Source: Planctomycetota bacterium
Lineage (GTDB): Bacteria; Planctomycetota; Planctomycetia; Pirellulales; Pirellulaceae
Length of the DNA: 33,566 nt
Assembly: GCA_016872725.1 (NCBI GenBank)
Contig: VGZC01000054.1
Span: forward strand, 1 to 33,566
Reading direction: 5' to 3'
A program made the position numbers and the translations under genes. A model generated the notes under the pieces. The model was not told where the DNA came from. It ran no database searches and was given only the letters and a program-made list of their open reading frames with translations. Below, piece by piece: positions 10,721 to 19,081 of this stretch (position 1 is its first letter; every line of letters begins with the position of its first letter).

Positions 10721-12241
10721 TTACGCGAGTTGCTGCTGCACCGACGTGCCATCCCTGGAAGTTTGGACTTGAAATCCCTGCTCCACAAGCCTGCGGCGCA
10801 GTTCGTCCGCCGTTTGGAAATCGCGGTCGGCGCGCGCCGCGTCGATTGCACGGCATGTCTCCAGGATGGCCGGATCATGGACGATGCCGAACTGCTCGAC
10901 ACCCTGCGGAAATGTCGTGGGTTCTAGCGGCGCGACGCCGAGCACCCGGTTGATCGAGCGGCAGACTCCGAGCGCCTCACGCGCGTCTTTCGGCTTCTTG
11001 TTCGACCAAGGGAGCACGGCCGCGAGACCACCCGCGACGTTGAGATCGTCGCTGAGCGCCTCTCGGAACTCGCGAAGAACCGGGTGCGACGCATCGGCCT
11101 CGACGGACGCGCCGCCCGTTTCCTCCTCCAATTGCCTCACGAATCGGTTCAGCTTCAAGACGTTGCCCGCCGAATCGACGAGCCCTTTCGCGGTGAAGTT
11201 CATGTTCGCACGGTAGTGGGACTTGATCAGTTCGTAGCGCAAAACGGCCGGATGCACGGGCCGCCCGGTCACCTTGCCTTGGAGCACGTCGCGCACCGTG
11301 AAGAAGTTGCCGAGCCGCTTCGACATCTTCTCGCCTTCGACCAAGAGGAATCGAACGTGCAGCCACACGCGGGCGAACGCGGTCTCGCCCGAACCACCCC
11401 GCGACTGGGCGATCTCGCACTCGTGATGCGGGAAGATCAAGTCCTCGCCGCCCGTGTGGATATCGATGACGTCCCCAAGCTCCCTCATGGCCATCGCCGA
11501 ACATTCGATATGCCAGCCGGGGTACCCTTCACCCCATGGGGACTTCCACTTCATCACATGCGCGGGGTCGGGCTTCCAAAGCATGAAGTCCGAGGGATGG
11601 CGCTTCTTCGCCTGGTCCTCTTCCATCACGCGACCTCCCGAGCCCTCGCGGAGCATGTCGAGCGTATTGCCGCTCAATCGCCCGTACTCCGGAAACGACT
11701 CGACACTGTAATAGACCACACCGTCCTCGGCGACGTACGCGTGGCCGTTCCGCACGAGCCGCTCGATGAGGCCAAGCATGTCGTCGATGTGCTGCGTCGC
11801 GCGCAGGATGTTCCGGGGATACTCGAAGGCGACTTTGAGACCGAGCTTCCGGCCGTCTTCCAGGAACGCGTCGGTATAATACGCGGCCACCTGATACGGG
11901 TCGTCGGGATTCTCGACCGCGCCCGCCTCGACGCCTCCCGATTTCTTCGCCTCCTTGAGCTTCCGGGCCGCGACCTGCATCTTGTCCTCCCCCGCTCCGT
12001 CCGCGACCTGGTCGTCGGTCATGTGCCCGACGTCGGTGATGTTCATCACCTGACGCACGTCGTAGCCCATGAACTCGAAGTACCGCCGCAGGAGGTCGGC
12101 GAACAAGAACGATCGAAAATTGCCGATGTGGGCGAAATCGTAGACGGTCGGACCGCAGCCGTACATCGTCACCCGCCCACGCCGGATCGATTCGAATGGT
12201 TCGGTCTGTTTCGTCAGTGTGTTGTGGAAGAGGATCGCCAT
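10721..12241 (-). CDS. cysS: cysteinyl-tRNA synthetase
   Basis: The product is 506 residues and charges tRNA-Cys with cysteine in the cytoplasm. ATG at 12241 follows GGAGA. The class I signature HIGH appears as HIGN in [11 protein letters not shown] (31-41), and C29 is the first ligand of the cysteine-binding zinc. [10 protein letters not shown] and [10 protein letters not shown] supply the other zinc ligands. The second signature is KMSKR at 305-309 rather than the usual KMSKS, followed by [11 protein letters not shown]. The full-length C-terminal helical bundle is present. It starts 62 bp after the carboxypeptidase gene ends and lies 10 bp before the small membrane protein gene. Confidence 0.97.
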   Translation of the reverse strand: MAILFHNTLTKQTEPFESIRRGRVTMYGCGPTVYDFAHIGNFRSFLFADLLRRYFEFMGYDVRQVMNITDVGHMTDDQVADGAGEDKMQVAARKLKEAKKSGGVEAGAVENPDDPYQVAAYYTDAFLEDGRKLGLKVAFEYPRNILRATQHIDDMLGLIERLVRNGHAYVAEDGVVYYSVESFPEYGRLSGNTLDMLREGSGGRVMEEDQAKKRHPSDFMLWKPDPAHVMKWKSPWGEGYPGWHIECSAMAMRELGDVIDIHTGGEDLIFPHHECEIAQSRGGSGETAFARVWLHVRFLLVEGEKMSKRLGNFFTVRDVLQGKVTGRPVHPAVLRYELIKSHYRANMNFTAKGLVDSAGNVLKLNRFVRQLEEETGGASVEADASHPVLREFREALSDDLNVAGGLAAVLPWSNKKPKDAREALGVCRSINRVLGVAPLEPTTFPQGVEQFGIVHDPAILETCRAIDAARADRDFQTADELRRRLVEQGFQVQTSRDGTSVQQQLA

Positions 12242-12303
12242 CTGATTGGAGTCTCCGCGGATACCGAGGGGTAACCGTGCCGTTTCCGAAACACGCGGAC
12301 CGA

Positions 12304-13833
12304 CTAGGACCCTACGTGTCCATGATAGGCTTGCGCGAACTTGCCGCGAAGGTGGGCGAGCAAAGCATCGGGCGCCAGTTCCCGCCCCGTTGCCCGTCGG
12401 CACAGCTCCGGCGCGGAAAAGCACCGTCCTCGCGTGTGGATCTCGCGCCGCAACCACTCCAACAAACCCGTGTAATCGCCGCGCGACCACTCCGCGTCGG
12501 ACGCCCTGTCCGACGCTCGGTAGGCTTCCGCGATCTGTGCGGCGAGCAAGTTGCCGATCGTGTACGTTGGAAAGTACCCGAAAAGTCCGGCGCTCCAGTG
12601 CACGTCCTGCAGAACGCCCGACGCGTCATCGGGCGGTGTGATTCCCAGGAACTCGGCGTATTTCGCATTCCACGCGGCCGGCAGATCGGTTGTCGAAAGG
12701 GTGTCGTCGAGCAGGGCCTGTTCGAGTTCGAATCGGAGCACGATGTGCAGATTGTATGTGGCCTCGTCGGCTTCCACCCGGATCAGCGAAGGTCGCACCA
12801 TGTTGATTTCGCCGAGAAACGCGTCAAGCCGGGCGCCTTCGAGCGCTGAGGGAAACCGGCGCTGGGCGATTGGGAAATGGTGCTCCCAAAACGGTCGGCT
12901 CCGGCCAACCAGGTTCTCCCACAAACGCGATTGCGATTCGTGGACTCCAAGCGATGCGAAGCTACCCGGCGGAGTTCCGTACCAGTCGGTTCGAAGGCCC
13001 TGCTCATATATGCCGTGCCCCGCTTCATGCAGGATGCCAAAGAAGGCCGTTGGGAAAAAGCGTTCATCGTACCGCGTTGTGATGCGGCAATCGTGTGGAC
13101 CCAGCGTCGTGCAAAACGGATGGTCGGTGACGTCCAAGCGACCCCGCGAGAAATCGAACCCGATGCGTGCCGCCGCTTCAACCCCGAACGCCTCCTGATC
13201 GGATCTCGAATAGAACCGGCCAAGCAGTCGGGCCTCGCGGCCTCGACACGCGTCGGCCGCCTCGGCGACCCATGGGATCAACGCGAGGCGAAGTCCTTCT
13301 AGGACACCCGTGAGTTCCCGAACGGTAGCGCCCGGCTCGTATTCCTCGAGCATCGCATCGTATCGGGCGCCGCCGTGGCCGAGCGTGTCGGCTTGTTCCC
13401 GTTTGAGGGCGAGGATCCGATCGAGTCGAGGGCGGAAGAGCGCGTATTCGTTCCTGTTCCGTGCCTCCGCCCATGCCTGCTGCCCCAAGACGGTTTCCCG
13501 CGCGAGCTCCTCGACGAGACGAGCCGGTATCTTCGCGTTTCGCTCGAAATCGCGACGCATCACGCGGATCGTCGCGCCCTCGTCGGAATGCGGGTCCGCC
13601 GCAAGGGGACTCTCGGCGAGCTCCCCGAGGCAATCGCCGAGTCCCGGATCGGTGCGGATCGCGTGGAGTTGACCGGCGACGCGTGCGACCTGCTCGGCGC
13701 GATAGGCCCGGCCCCCGATCGGTAGCGTCGTTCGCTCGTCCCATTGGAGGAGCGCCAGCAGGGCATCGACGAGGGCCGCGTCGCGGGCGCGGGCGAGGAG
13801 TTCGCCGAGCCGGTTTTCCGGGTCACGGGGCAT
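12304..13833 (-). CDS. M32 (carboxypeptidase Taq-type) metallocarboxypeptidase
   Basis: The product is 509 residues, close to the usual M32 length. M32 enzymes are cytoplasmic zinc or metal carboxypeptidases that remove C-terminal residues broadly, except proline. The metal-binding HEAGH is at 269-273 ([15 protein letters not shown]). The family motif [10 protein letters not shown] follows, then the late blocks [27 protein letters not shown] and [24 protein letters not shown], typical of the family. The N-terminal helical region starts at ATG 13833; the ribosome binding site is weak. No signal peptide is seen. It is 22 bp downstream of the small lipoprotein gene and 62 bp upstream of cysS. 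Confidence 0.95.
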   Translation of the reverse strand: MPRDPENRLGELLARARDAALVDALLALLQWDERTTLPIGGRAYRAEQVARVAGQLHAIRTDPGLGDCLGELAESPLAADPHSDEGATIRVMRRDFERNAKIPARLVEELARETVLGQQAWAEARNRNEYALFRPRLDRILALKREQADTLGHGGARYDAMLEEYEPGATVRELTGVLEGLRLALIPWVAEAADACRGREARLLGRFYSRSDQEAFGVEAAARIGFDFSRGRLDVTDHPFCTTLGPHDCRITTRYDERFFPTAFFGILHEAGHGIYEQGLRTDWYGTPPGSFASLGVHESQSRLWENLVGRSRPFWEHHFPIAQRRFPSALEGARLDAFLGEINMVRPSLIRVEADEATYNLHIVLRFELEQALLDDTLSTTDLPAAWNAKYAEFLGITPPDDASGVLQDVHWSAGLFGYFPTYTIGNLLAAQIAEAYRASDRASDAEWSRGDYTGLLEWLRREIHTRGRCFSAPELCRRATGRELAPDALLAHLRGKFAQAYHGHVGS

Positions 13834-13855
13834 GCGCGTTCCGTCCGTCGAGCCG

Positions 13856-14107
13856 TCAGTCGATCGAAAGAGAGGCCGAGCCTTGCCGATGGCGATCCAG
13901 GCTTCGCTCGATGTCGTGCGATTGGTCGTTATAAAACGTCTCGCCTTCCGGCGGAAAGAGGGACCGAAGCCATGCCGCGGGTCCGGACGCCGTACCGGGT
14001 TTGGTTTTCCAAGGTCCCCCAGTGCATCCGGGAAGGATGAGCACGGCGCATCCGATCGCGAGCTTCACGCCTCCGAACGAACACCCCGTGTAGCGGAATC
14101 GACCCAT
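13856..14107 (-). CDS. small lipoprotein, conserved planctomycete type
   Basis: The product is 83 residues. ATG at 14107 has an excellent ribosome binding site, GAGGAGG, 6 nt upstream. The N terminus is basic (MGRFRYTG), then hydrophobic (VKLAIGCAVLILPG), then C28 in an LPGC lipobox, so it should be lipidated and membrane-anchored. The mature part carries AAWLRSLFPPEGETFYNDQSHDIERSL, resembling short lipoproteins I associate with Isosphaeraceae-type genomes; this is recall, not a search. Function is unknown. It leads the run of closely spaced minus-strand genes. Confidence 0.75.
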   Translation of the reverse strand: MGRFRYTGCSFGGVKLAIGCAVLILPGCTGGPWKTKPGTASGPAAWLRSLFPPEGETFYNDQSHDIERSLDRHRQGSASLSID

Positions 14108-14310
14108 GACCAGCCTCCTCACAAAACGCGGGATGTACCGAATTTCGCCGATCCGCTCCAGATCAGTCCCGGACGACCGATCGCCGGAGCGCCGTTCGCC
14201 CTGTTCGAGTCCCGTTTCGCCCTCGACGTCCACACGTACCCCGGCCAAGATCACGACTTCGCATTCTTCGCATTTTCACGATTCGCCCCATTCAACCCAT
14301 GACGCTCATG

Positions 14311-14438
14311 CCGCGTCCGCGAGTGACCTGCCGCGTCCGCGAGTGACCTGGCCAAAATTGAATTCGACGCAAATCTCCAAACGCCACCAGTCAGCCCATT
14401 CAACGCATGCTAGCCATACCGCGTCCGCGAGTGACCTG
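14311..14438. repeat. three copies of a 20-bp direct repeat
   Basis: CCGCGTCCGCGAGTGACCTG occurs at 14311-14330, 14331-14350 (tandem) and 14419-14438, all perfect. The flanks repeat too: CCCATTCAAC.CATG precedes the copies at about 14287 and 14394, and GCCAA.ATTG follows the second and third copies. This points to an ancestral unit of about 50-60 bp that was duplicated and then gained an extra 20-mer. The copies are too few and their spacing too irregular for CRISPR. Confidence 0.95.
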
Positions 14439-14469
14439 GCCAAGATTGTGTTTGGCCAAGATTATGTTT
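14438..14469. repeat. 16-bp tandem repeat (two copies plus a diverged third)
   Basis: GGCCAAGATTGTGTTT (14438-14453) and GGCCAAGATTATGTTT (14454-14469) differ at one base. A diverged copy, GGTCAAGATTGCGTTC, follows 6 bp later. The stretch is AT-richer than its surroundings and ends about 65 bp before the stop codon of the bshB1-like gene. Confidence 0.85.
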
Positions 14470-14549
14470 GGCGATGGTCAAGATTGCGTTCGCCCGCGAC
14501 CCGAGGCGTCGCGTGGCTTGACGCGGGCGGTGAAGTCGGGCGACGGCGG

Positions 14550-15239
14550 TCAGATGAGGTCGCGCAGGTCCCTGAGACCGATCGGTTCCCGCGACGCGAA
14601 CGGCTCACCGTATTCAACGCCGATCATGCGCCCCCAGTAGGCGCTCTCGTCGCGGAGTCGGTCGAGGATTGTCGCTGAACCGGCGGGGTTGCCGACCAGG
14701 AATTGGCTTTCATAGCAGGCAATCGCGGATCGCTTGAGGTTCCAATGCGGGCTTATGTCCAGCACGAACGCGGGGCGTGGGGCATGCCGCAGGTGGATGC
14801 AATAGTAGTAGTAGATCCGTTCGGGATACCAAGGCTCGCCCAGCATGTCGGTCTTGGTCAATTTGGCCCAGAATCGCGCGGCTTCAATCAGCGACGTCGC
14901 CGCGACATGGTCGGGATGGGCATCCTCCCAGTACGGCGCAAAGAGCCAAGTTGGGCGAACCCGGCGGATCACCTCGGCAACCCGACGCCGCGCCCCCAAG
15001 CTCGGTTCGAGCGACCGGTTCGGAAGGCCTAGGTTCTCGCGCCAATCGAGGCCCAGGGCTTGGGTCGCCGCTCGGGTTTCGCGTGCGCGGATTTCCAACG
15101 AGCCATGGGGCGTCGGTTCGCCGTCGGTGAGATCCAGTACGCCGACTCGCCGGCCCGAGGCGATCAGGCGCGCGATCGCGCCTCCCATCCCCAATTCCGC
15201 GTCATCCGGATGCGGCGCGATCACCAAGACATCAAGCAT
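14550..15239 (-). CDS. PIG-L/LmbE-type N-acetylglucosaminyl deacetylase, BshB1-like
   Basis: The product is 229 residues. ATG at 15239 follows AAAGGAGAT at good spacing. The N-terminal zinc motif is APHPDDAELGMGG (H10, D13), and the third ligand is in EDAHPDH. The layout (GVLDLTDGEPTPHGSLEIRARET, LGLDWRENLGLPNRSL, FAPYWEDAHPDHVAA, IACYESQF, GRMIGVEYGEPF) is that of BshB1, which deacetylates N-acetylglucosaminyl malate in bacillithiol synthesis. Related enzymes act on other GlcNAc conjugates, so bacillithiol is probable but not proven; bshA and bshC are not in the window. The gene is divergent from the lipoprotein gene at 15442 across a 200-bp gap. Confidence 0.88.
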   Translation of the reverse strand: MLDVLVIAPHPDDAELGMGGAIARLIASGRRVGVLDLTDGEPTPHGSLEIRARETRAATQALGLDWRENLGLPNRSLEPSLGARRRVAEVIRRVRPTWLFAPYWEDAHPDHVAATSLIEAARFWAKLTKTDMLGEPWYPERIYYYYCIHLRHAPRPAFVLDISPHWNLKRSAIACYESQFLVGNPAGSATILDRLRDESAYWGRMIGVEYGEPFASREPIGLRDLRDLI

Positions 15240-15441
15240 TGGGACAGTATCTCCTTTCGCCCCCCCCCTTGGGGTTCTCCGCGGCGCGAGGCCAGGACGC
15301 CGTTGATGAAAGGGGGAAGCGAAAAAAGAAGGAAGGTCGTGAATGGGCTCAAGATACCTGAATCGCGGGCCGATAAACGGCCTGATTGCGGACGCACCGA
15401 CATGGTTGGGGGGCCAACTCGTCTGAGGTCCACCTTCGATC

Positions 15442-16539
15442 ATGCGCATCGAACGGGAAAAACAGCCGTTCCGAAATCCCGTCCGGCAGAGCCCAGCCCG
15501 GCCGACAACCGGACGGCACCCCATCCGGATTCGCTCGAGTCATCGGTTCGGCCGTGGGTATGCCGCCGCATGCCTCGGCGTGTTCGTCACCCTATTCCTC
15601 GGGTGCGCCGCCATCCCCACGAAGCTCTGTCAGCCCTCGTATCATAACCCATTCCCCCAGCTTCACCGCGTCGCCATCCTCCCATTCTTCAATCTTTCCG
15701 AAAATCCACACGTCGACGGCGAGCGTGTCGCCCTGCTGTACTTTGAGGAAATGCAGGCGATACCCGGTTTCGAGATTCTGCCCGTCGGCGTGACCCAACG
15801 GAAAGTCGAGGATCTCGGCGTCGACTTGACGGAAGGCACTGACTATCAGGAATTGGCTCGGCGTCTGAATGTCGACGTCCTCTTGATCGGGGCGGTCACC
15901 GATTTCCATCCATACTATCCGCCCCGTATGGGGCTCACCGTGCGGTGGTACGCGGCCAATCCGGGTTTTCACCCGATTCCGCCGGGTTACGGGCTTCCGT
16001 GGGGAACGTCGCGGGAAGAGTATATTCCCAAGTCGTTCGCATGGGAGGCGGAATTCGCGCTCGCCCGCGAGCAACTCGAAACCCAGACTCCCACACCGGG
16101 TGATCCGAACCGACCCGGCGCCTTAGCGCGCGAGGCAGGCGAAGGCCAAGCAGCGGGCGGCGAAGCCGACGGAGGCGACGAGGCACCGTGGGGCGGCATT
16201 CGAGCGGACGGGCTCCCCGGCGGCTGGCCCGATCCGACGGGGTTCATCCCGGACGGTCCCCAGCCCGTTCGACCTCCCTATCGCGGCCAGCGTGAGCCGA
16301 TCATCCGCCAGACACGCATCTATCATGGTAATGACCTCGATCTCACGCGGATGCTGGAGGACTATTACGAATTTCGGGACGACGCGCGGTTTGGCGGCTG
16401 GCAGGCCTATTTGCAACGTAGTGACGATTTCATGCGATTCTGTTGTTACGCGCATATCACGGAAACACTGGCGTCTCGGGGAGGAGTTGGCGAACCCAAA
16501 GTGCTGTGGCGATGGCCAATCAGCCGATATGACCCGTAG
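15442..16539 (+). CDS. lipoprotein with CsgG/GNA1162-like N-terminal domain
   Basis: The product is 365 residues. A long basic lead (1-38) precedes a hydrophobic stretch and lipobox LFLGC with C55, so it is probably lipidated. The true start may lie further in, but there is no later in-frame ATG before the lipobox. Residues about 72-160 (HRVAILPFFNLSENPHVDGERVALLYFEEM.., FEILPVGVTQRKVEDLG, YQELARRLNVDVLLIGAVTDFHPYYPPRMGL) have the pattern of CsgG/DUF799-type envelope lipoproteins. Then comes a proline- and glycine-rich linker (about 215-285) and a C-terminal part that is well structured by composition (LTRMLEDYYEFRDDARFGGWQAYLQRSDDFMRFCC). The molecular role is unknown, probably in the periplasm or on the outer membrane. 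Confidence 0.75.
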   Translation: MRIEREKQPFRNPVRQSPARPTTGRHPIRIRSSHRFGRGYAAACLGVFVTLFLGCAAIPTKLCQPSYHNPFPQLHRVAILPFFNLSENPHVDGERVALLYFEEMQAIPGFEILPVGVTQRKVEDLGVDLTEGTDYQELARRLNVDVLLIGAVTDFHPYYPPRMGLTVRWYAANPGFHPIPPGYGLPWGTSREEYIPKSFAWEAEFALAREQLETQTPTPGDPNRPGALAREAGEGQAAGGEADGGDEAPWGGIRADGLPGGWPDPTGFIPDGPQPVRPPYRGQREPIIRQTRIYHGNDLDLTRMLEDYYEFRDDARFGGWQAYLQRSDDFMRFCCYAHITETLASRGGVGEPKVLWRWPISRYDP

Positions 16540-16707
16540 CCCTCAACCGTGCGTCCCGAAGGAAATCCACGGCGCCTACGGCTCGCTCGAACGGCGGGAT
16601 TGCCGCTCGGCCATCCACCCGCGCGAGTCGGAACGGCACCGTCGGCCGGTCGTGCCCCTTGTGAGTCGCTCGCCGGTGGCTCGCGGCAGTCCATGGAAGG
16701 AACGTTT

Positions 16708-16959
16708 GTGTCCCAAGACATCAATGTGCTGGCACTCGTCAAAGGCAGCGAGCGGTACGTGTTCCTTTTCGACGACGCGCACCGCGCCGAGGCGCTGCGG
16801 ACGCTCGGGCGATTCGCATCGAATCCGGATCTGAGTTTCACCTGGTATGACGCGGCCGTTCTGAGCCAGAAGATCCGGCACGGTTTCACGCCGCGGGCCG
16901 GCGCCGCGTCCCGATTCGAGCTGACCCAGGCCTCGGAAAGCAGCGAGATCGACGAATAG
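16708..16959 (+). CDS. small conserved protein of unknown function
   Basis: The product is 83 residues if translation starts at GTG 16708, which has GGAAGGAA 5-6 nt upstream. An in-frame ATG at 16693 would include that site in the coding region. The sequence SQDINVLALVKGSERYVFLFDDAHRAEALRTLGRFASNPDLSFTWYDAAVLSQKIR is compact, has no signal peptide or membrane segment, and resembles a planctomycete conserved hypothetical. It is followed 95 bp later by the recombinase gene on the same strand, so cotranscription is possible. Confidence 0.72.
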   Translation: MSQDINVLALVKGSERYVFLFDDAHRAEALRTLGRFASNPDLSFTWYDAAVLSQKIRHGFTPRAGAASRFELTQASESSEIDE

Positions 16960-17054
16960 GGCTGGGCCGGGTTGCCGAGCGGAATAGGGGGGGGTGTTTA
17001 CCGCGCGGCGAACGATGAAGGGCCGGTGGGGAACCGATTCGAACGGGCGATTCC

Positions 17055-17954
17055 ATGCGGACGGCGGTTTCGCGGTATCTGCGGTACTTGCGCGTCGAGC
17101 GCAATGCGGCCGATCTCACGATCAAGTCCTACCGCGAGGATCTGACCACGCTGGTGGACTACCTCGAGGCATCGCTCGGCGCCGACCCCCGTATCGAAGG
17201 CGTGACTCCGCTCGTTCTTCGCTCCTATTTGGCCGCCTTGCAAGAGGCCGCCTACGCGCGCAGTTCGATTGCAAGGAAGCTCGCGTCCCTTCGAAGCCTG
17301 TTTCGATTCGCCCAGCGGGAAGGCCTCGTCGTCGCAAATCCCGCCAAACCGCTGCGCAATCCGCGCCGCGAACGCAAGCTGCCGCATTTCCTGACGACCG
17401 CCGAAGTCGGTCGATTGCTCGCCGCTCCGCGACCGGGCGCGCCGTTTGGATCGCGCGATCGGGCCATCCTCGAAACAATCTACTCAGCCGGGCTTCGCGT
17501 AAGCGAAGTCGTCGGAATGAACGACGGCGACCTGGATTGGAACGAGGGCCTTGTGCGGATCCGCGGAAAAGGGCGCCGGGAACGATTCGCGCCGATCGGA
17601 TCGCATGCCGCCCGCGCCTTGCGGTCCTGGCTGGCTCGACGACATCTGTCGGAAGGCGAACCCCAAGGGGCCTCGGCGCCCGTCTTCGTCAATCGATTCG
17701 GAACTCGGTTGACCACGCGGAGCGTCGCCCGCATGCTCGACAAATACATCGCGGAGACGGGGCTGGACGCGCGGACGTCGCCGCACACGCTGCGACACAG
17801 TTTCGCAACCCACCTGCTCGACGCCGGCGCGGATATCCGGGGAGTCCAGGAACTGCTCGGCCACAAGAGCCTCGTGACAACCCAGGTCTATACGCACCTC
17901 AGCACGGTAAGCCTGCGGCAAGCGTATGAGAAGGCGCATCCCCGAGCGCGCTAG
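17055..17954 (+). CDS. tyrosine recombinase XerC/XerD
   Basis: The product is 299 residues, the usual Xer length. Xer recombinases resolve chromosome dimers at dif with FtsK. The N-terminal SAM-like DNA-binding domain spans about 1-95 (YLRYLRVERNAADLTIKSYREDL..). The catalytic set is visible: R148 in SAGLRVSEV, Lys in GKGRRER, H244 and R247 in HTLRHSFATHLL, His in LLGHKSLVTTQ, and nucleophile Y279 in VYTHLS. XerC and XerD cannot be told apart from this alone. ATG 17055 is the natural start. It is unlikely to be a mobile-element integrase, given its length and housekeeping context. Confidence 0.93.
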   Translation: MRTAVSRYLRYLRVERNAADLTIKSYREDLTTLVDYLEASLGADPRIEGVTPLVLRSYLAALQEAAYARSSIARKLASLRSLFRFAQREGLVVANPAKPLRNPRRERKLPHFLTTAEVGRLLAAPRPGAPFGSRDRAILETIYSAGLRVSEVVGMNDGDLDWNEGLVRIRGKGRRERFAPIGSHAARALRSWLARRHLSEGEPQGASAPVFVNRFGTRLTTRSVARMLDKYIAETGLDARTSPHTLRHSFATHLLDAGADIRGVQELLGHKSLVTTQVYTHLSTVSLRQAYEKAHPRAR

Positions 17955-18028
17955 GGATCCCCGTCCGAAGAAGCCGCAGGCCAAGCGTCGACCGGGCCCC
18001 ATGCCGCCTTCATACCGCGGTTTGAAGA

Positions 18029-18047
18029 GTCGGCGGCGGGCGCCGAC
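18029..18047. terminator. hairpin between convergent genes, possible bidirectional terminator
   Basis: GTCGGCG (18029-18035) and CGCCGAC (18041-18047) form a perfect 7-bp GC-rich stem with a 5-nt loop. It lies in the 103-bp gap between the recombinase gene and the response-regulator gene, which converge. There is no T run on either side, so classic intrinsic termination is doubtful. Confidence 0.3.
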
Positions 18048-18057
18048 GGCGGGCCAC

Positions 18058-18690
18058 TCAGACCAATCCGCGTTTCACCGCCCAAACAGCGGCCTGCGTT
18101 CGGTCGGTCGCTTCGATCTTCCGCAGAATGTTCTGAACGTGCTCCTTGACCGTCTCCACGCTGATGTCGAGCGATCGGCCGATCTCGCGATTGCTCAGAC
18201 CGAGCGCGATGTGCCGTAATACCTGCAGCTCGCGATTGGTCAACGGGACATCGTTCGCCGGACGATCGGACCGGTGGCTCATCGCGTGCTTGACCTGCAC
18301 GAGCATGCTCGATTCCGGTGGGCCCTCGTGCTTCGCCGCACGCGAAATGGCCGAAATGATCTCGGTCCTAGGCGAACCTTTCAGCACAAAGTCGGACGCA
18401 CCCAGCGCGACGCTGCGCGCCACATACGTCGGATTGTCGAAACTCGAAATCATGACCACCGGGAAGTCGGGCAACTTCTTCCGAAGCTTCTCCAGCGCTT
18501 CGAGTCCGTCGACATCCGGCATCCGGACGTCCATCAGGATGACGTCCGGCTTGTGGCGGGTCACGTCCTGAACGGCCTGCTTGCCGTTGGTCGCCTCACC
18601 AACCACCTCGATATCCGTGCCCGAAAACAGGCACCGAAATCCCTGCCGAACCACCTCGTGGTCATCGGCGATCCAGAGTCGAATCGACAT
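18058..18690 (-). CDS. NarL/FixJ-type response regulator
   Basis: The product is 210 residues from ATG 18690. The receiver domain (1-120) has acidic D9/D10, phosphoacceptor D54 in VILMDVRMPDVDGLEAL, the conserved Thr/Ser position in VVMISS and Lys in FVLKGS. The LuxR-type helix-turn-helix is C-terminal (about 145-205): LTNRELQVLRHIALGLSNREIGRSLDISVETVKEHVQNILRKI. It is a phosphorylation-controlled transcription factor. No sensor kinase gene is adjacent, so its partner is elsewhere. It is divergent from the NtrC-type gene at 19082. TAGGTG lies 6 nt upstream of the start. Confidence 0.93.
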   Translation of the reverse strand: MSIRLWIADDHEVVRQGFRCLFSGTDIEVVGEATNGKQAVQDVTRHKPDVILMDVRMPDVDGLEALEKLRKKLPDFPVVMISSFDNPTYVARSVALGASDFVLKGSPRTEIISAISRAAKHEGPPESSMLVQVKHAMSHRSDRPANDVPLTNRELQVLRHIALGLSNREIGRSLDISVETVKEHVQNILRKIEATDRTQAAVWAVKRGLV

Positions 18691-19081
18691 AATGGCACCT
18701 ATTCCTCCGCGACTGCCGACCTGACGGGCTAAACACCACCCCAGCACGCCGCGTCGTATTTCACGCGGAGATGACTACGTCGGTCGCCTGCGTATGCCCC
18801 AAATCTACCATTTTTGATTTTCCGCGCCATCCCCCCAATCCGCGAACGACCGCGCCTCGTTGGACAGGGCAACGTCCGGGAAAGCTCCCGCCCCATCGTT
18901 GGATCCAATCTTACCGAAAGAGGGGTGAGCCATCAACGGGACTCGATTGGTTCGGTTCACGGGACGGGGCGGGGGGAGTGGAGTTGTTGCCGTTTTGACT
19001 CATCCGTTGCCGTGACGTAGATACCTTACCACGCCTTCCGGCCCGCTCCGACGAAACCACCGGTCTCGAGGTCGAACCGAA
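18691..19081. other. 391-bp divergent intergenic region between two response-regulator genes
   Basis: No gene is supported here. The region must hold the promoters of both regulator genes. A sigma70-type promoter for the rightward gene is listed separately; I could not place one confidently for the leftward gene. An AT-rich patch lies at about 18803-18825. Confidence 0.5.
18992..19020 (+). promoter_or_regulatory. candidate sigma70-type promoter of the NtrC-type gene
   Basis: TTGACT (18992-18997) and TAGATA (19015-19020) are separated by 17 bp, the optimal spacing, and lie about 60 bp upstream of ATG 19082. Each hexamer matches the consensus at 5 of 6 positions for -35 (TTGACA) and 4 of 6 for -10 (TATAAT). 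Confidence 0.45.

Larger units (their letters stand above)
14108..14549. other. 440-bp noncoding gap rich in short direct repeats
   Basis: No gene is supported here. The gap separates the bshB1-like gene from the small lipoprotein gene on the same strand, so it probably holds the promoter of the long minus-strand run. The part 14286-14480 is built from repeats listed separately. Confidence 0.5.

Noticed and set aside
14311-14469. CRISPR-like repeat cluster
   Set aside because: Only three 20-mers, two of them directly adjacent, and no spacer regularity or cas genes.
17055-17954. Integrase of a mobile element using the tRNA-Ala site
   Set aside because: It is 17 kb from the tRNA, has the length and motifs of housekeeping XerC/D, and has no att-like repeat near it.
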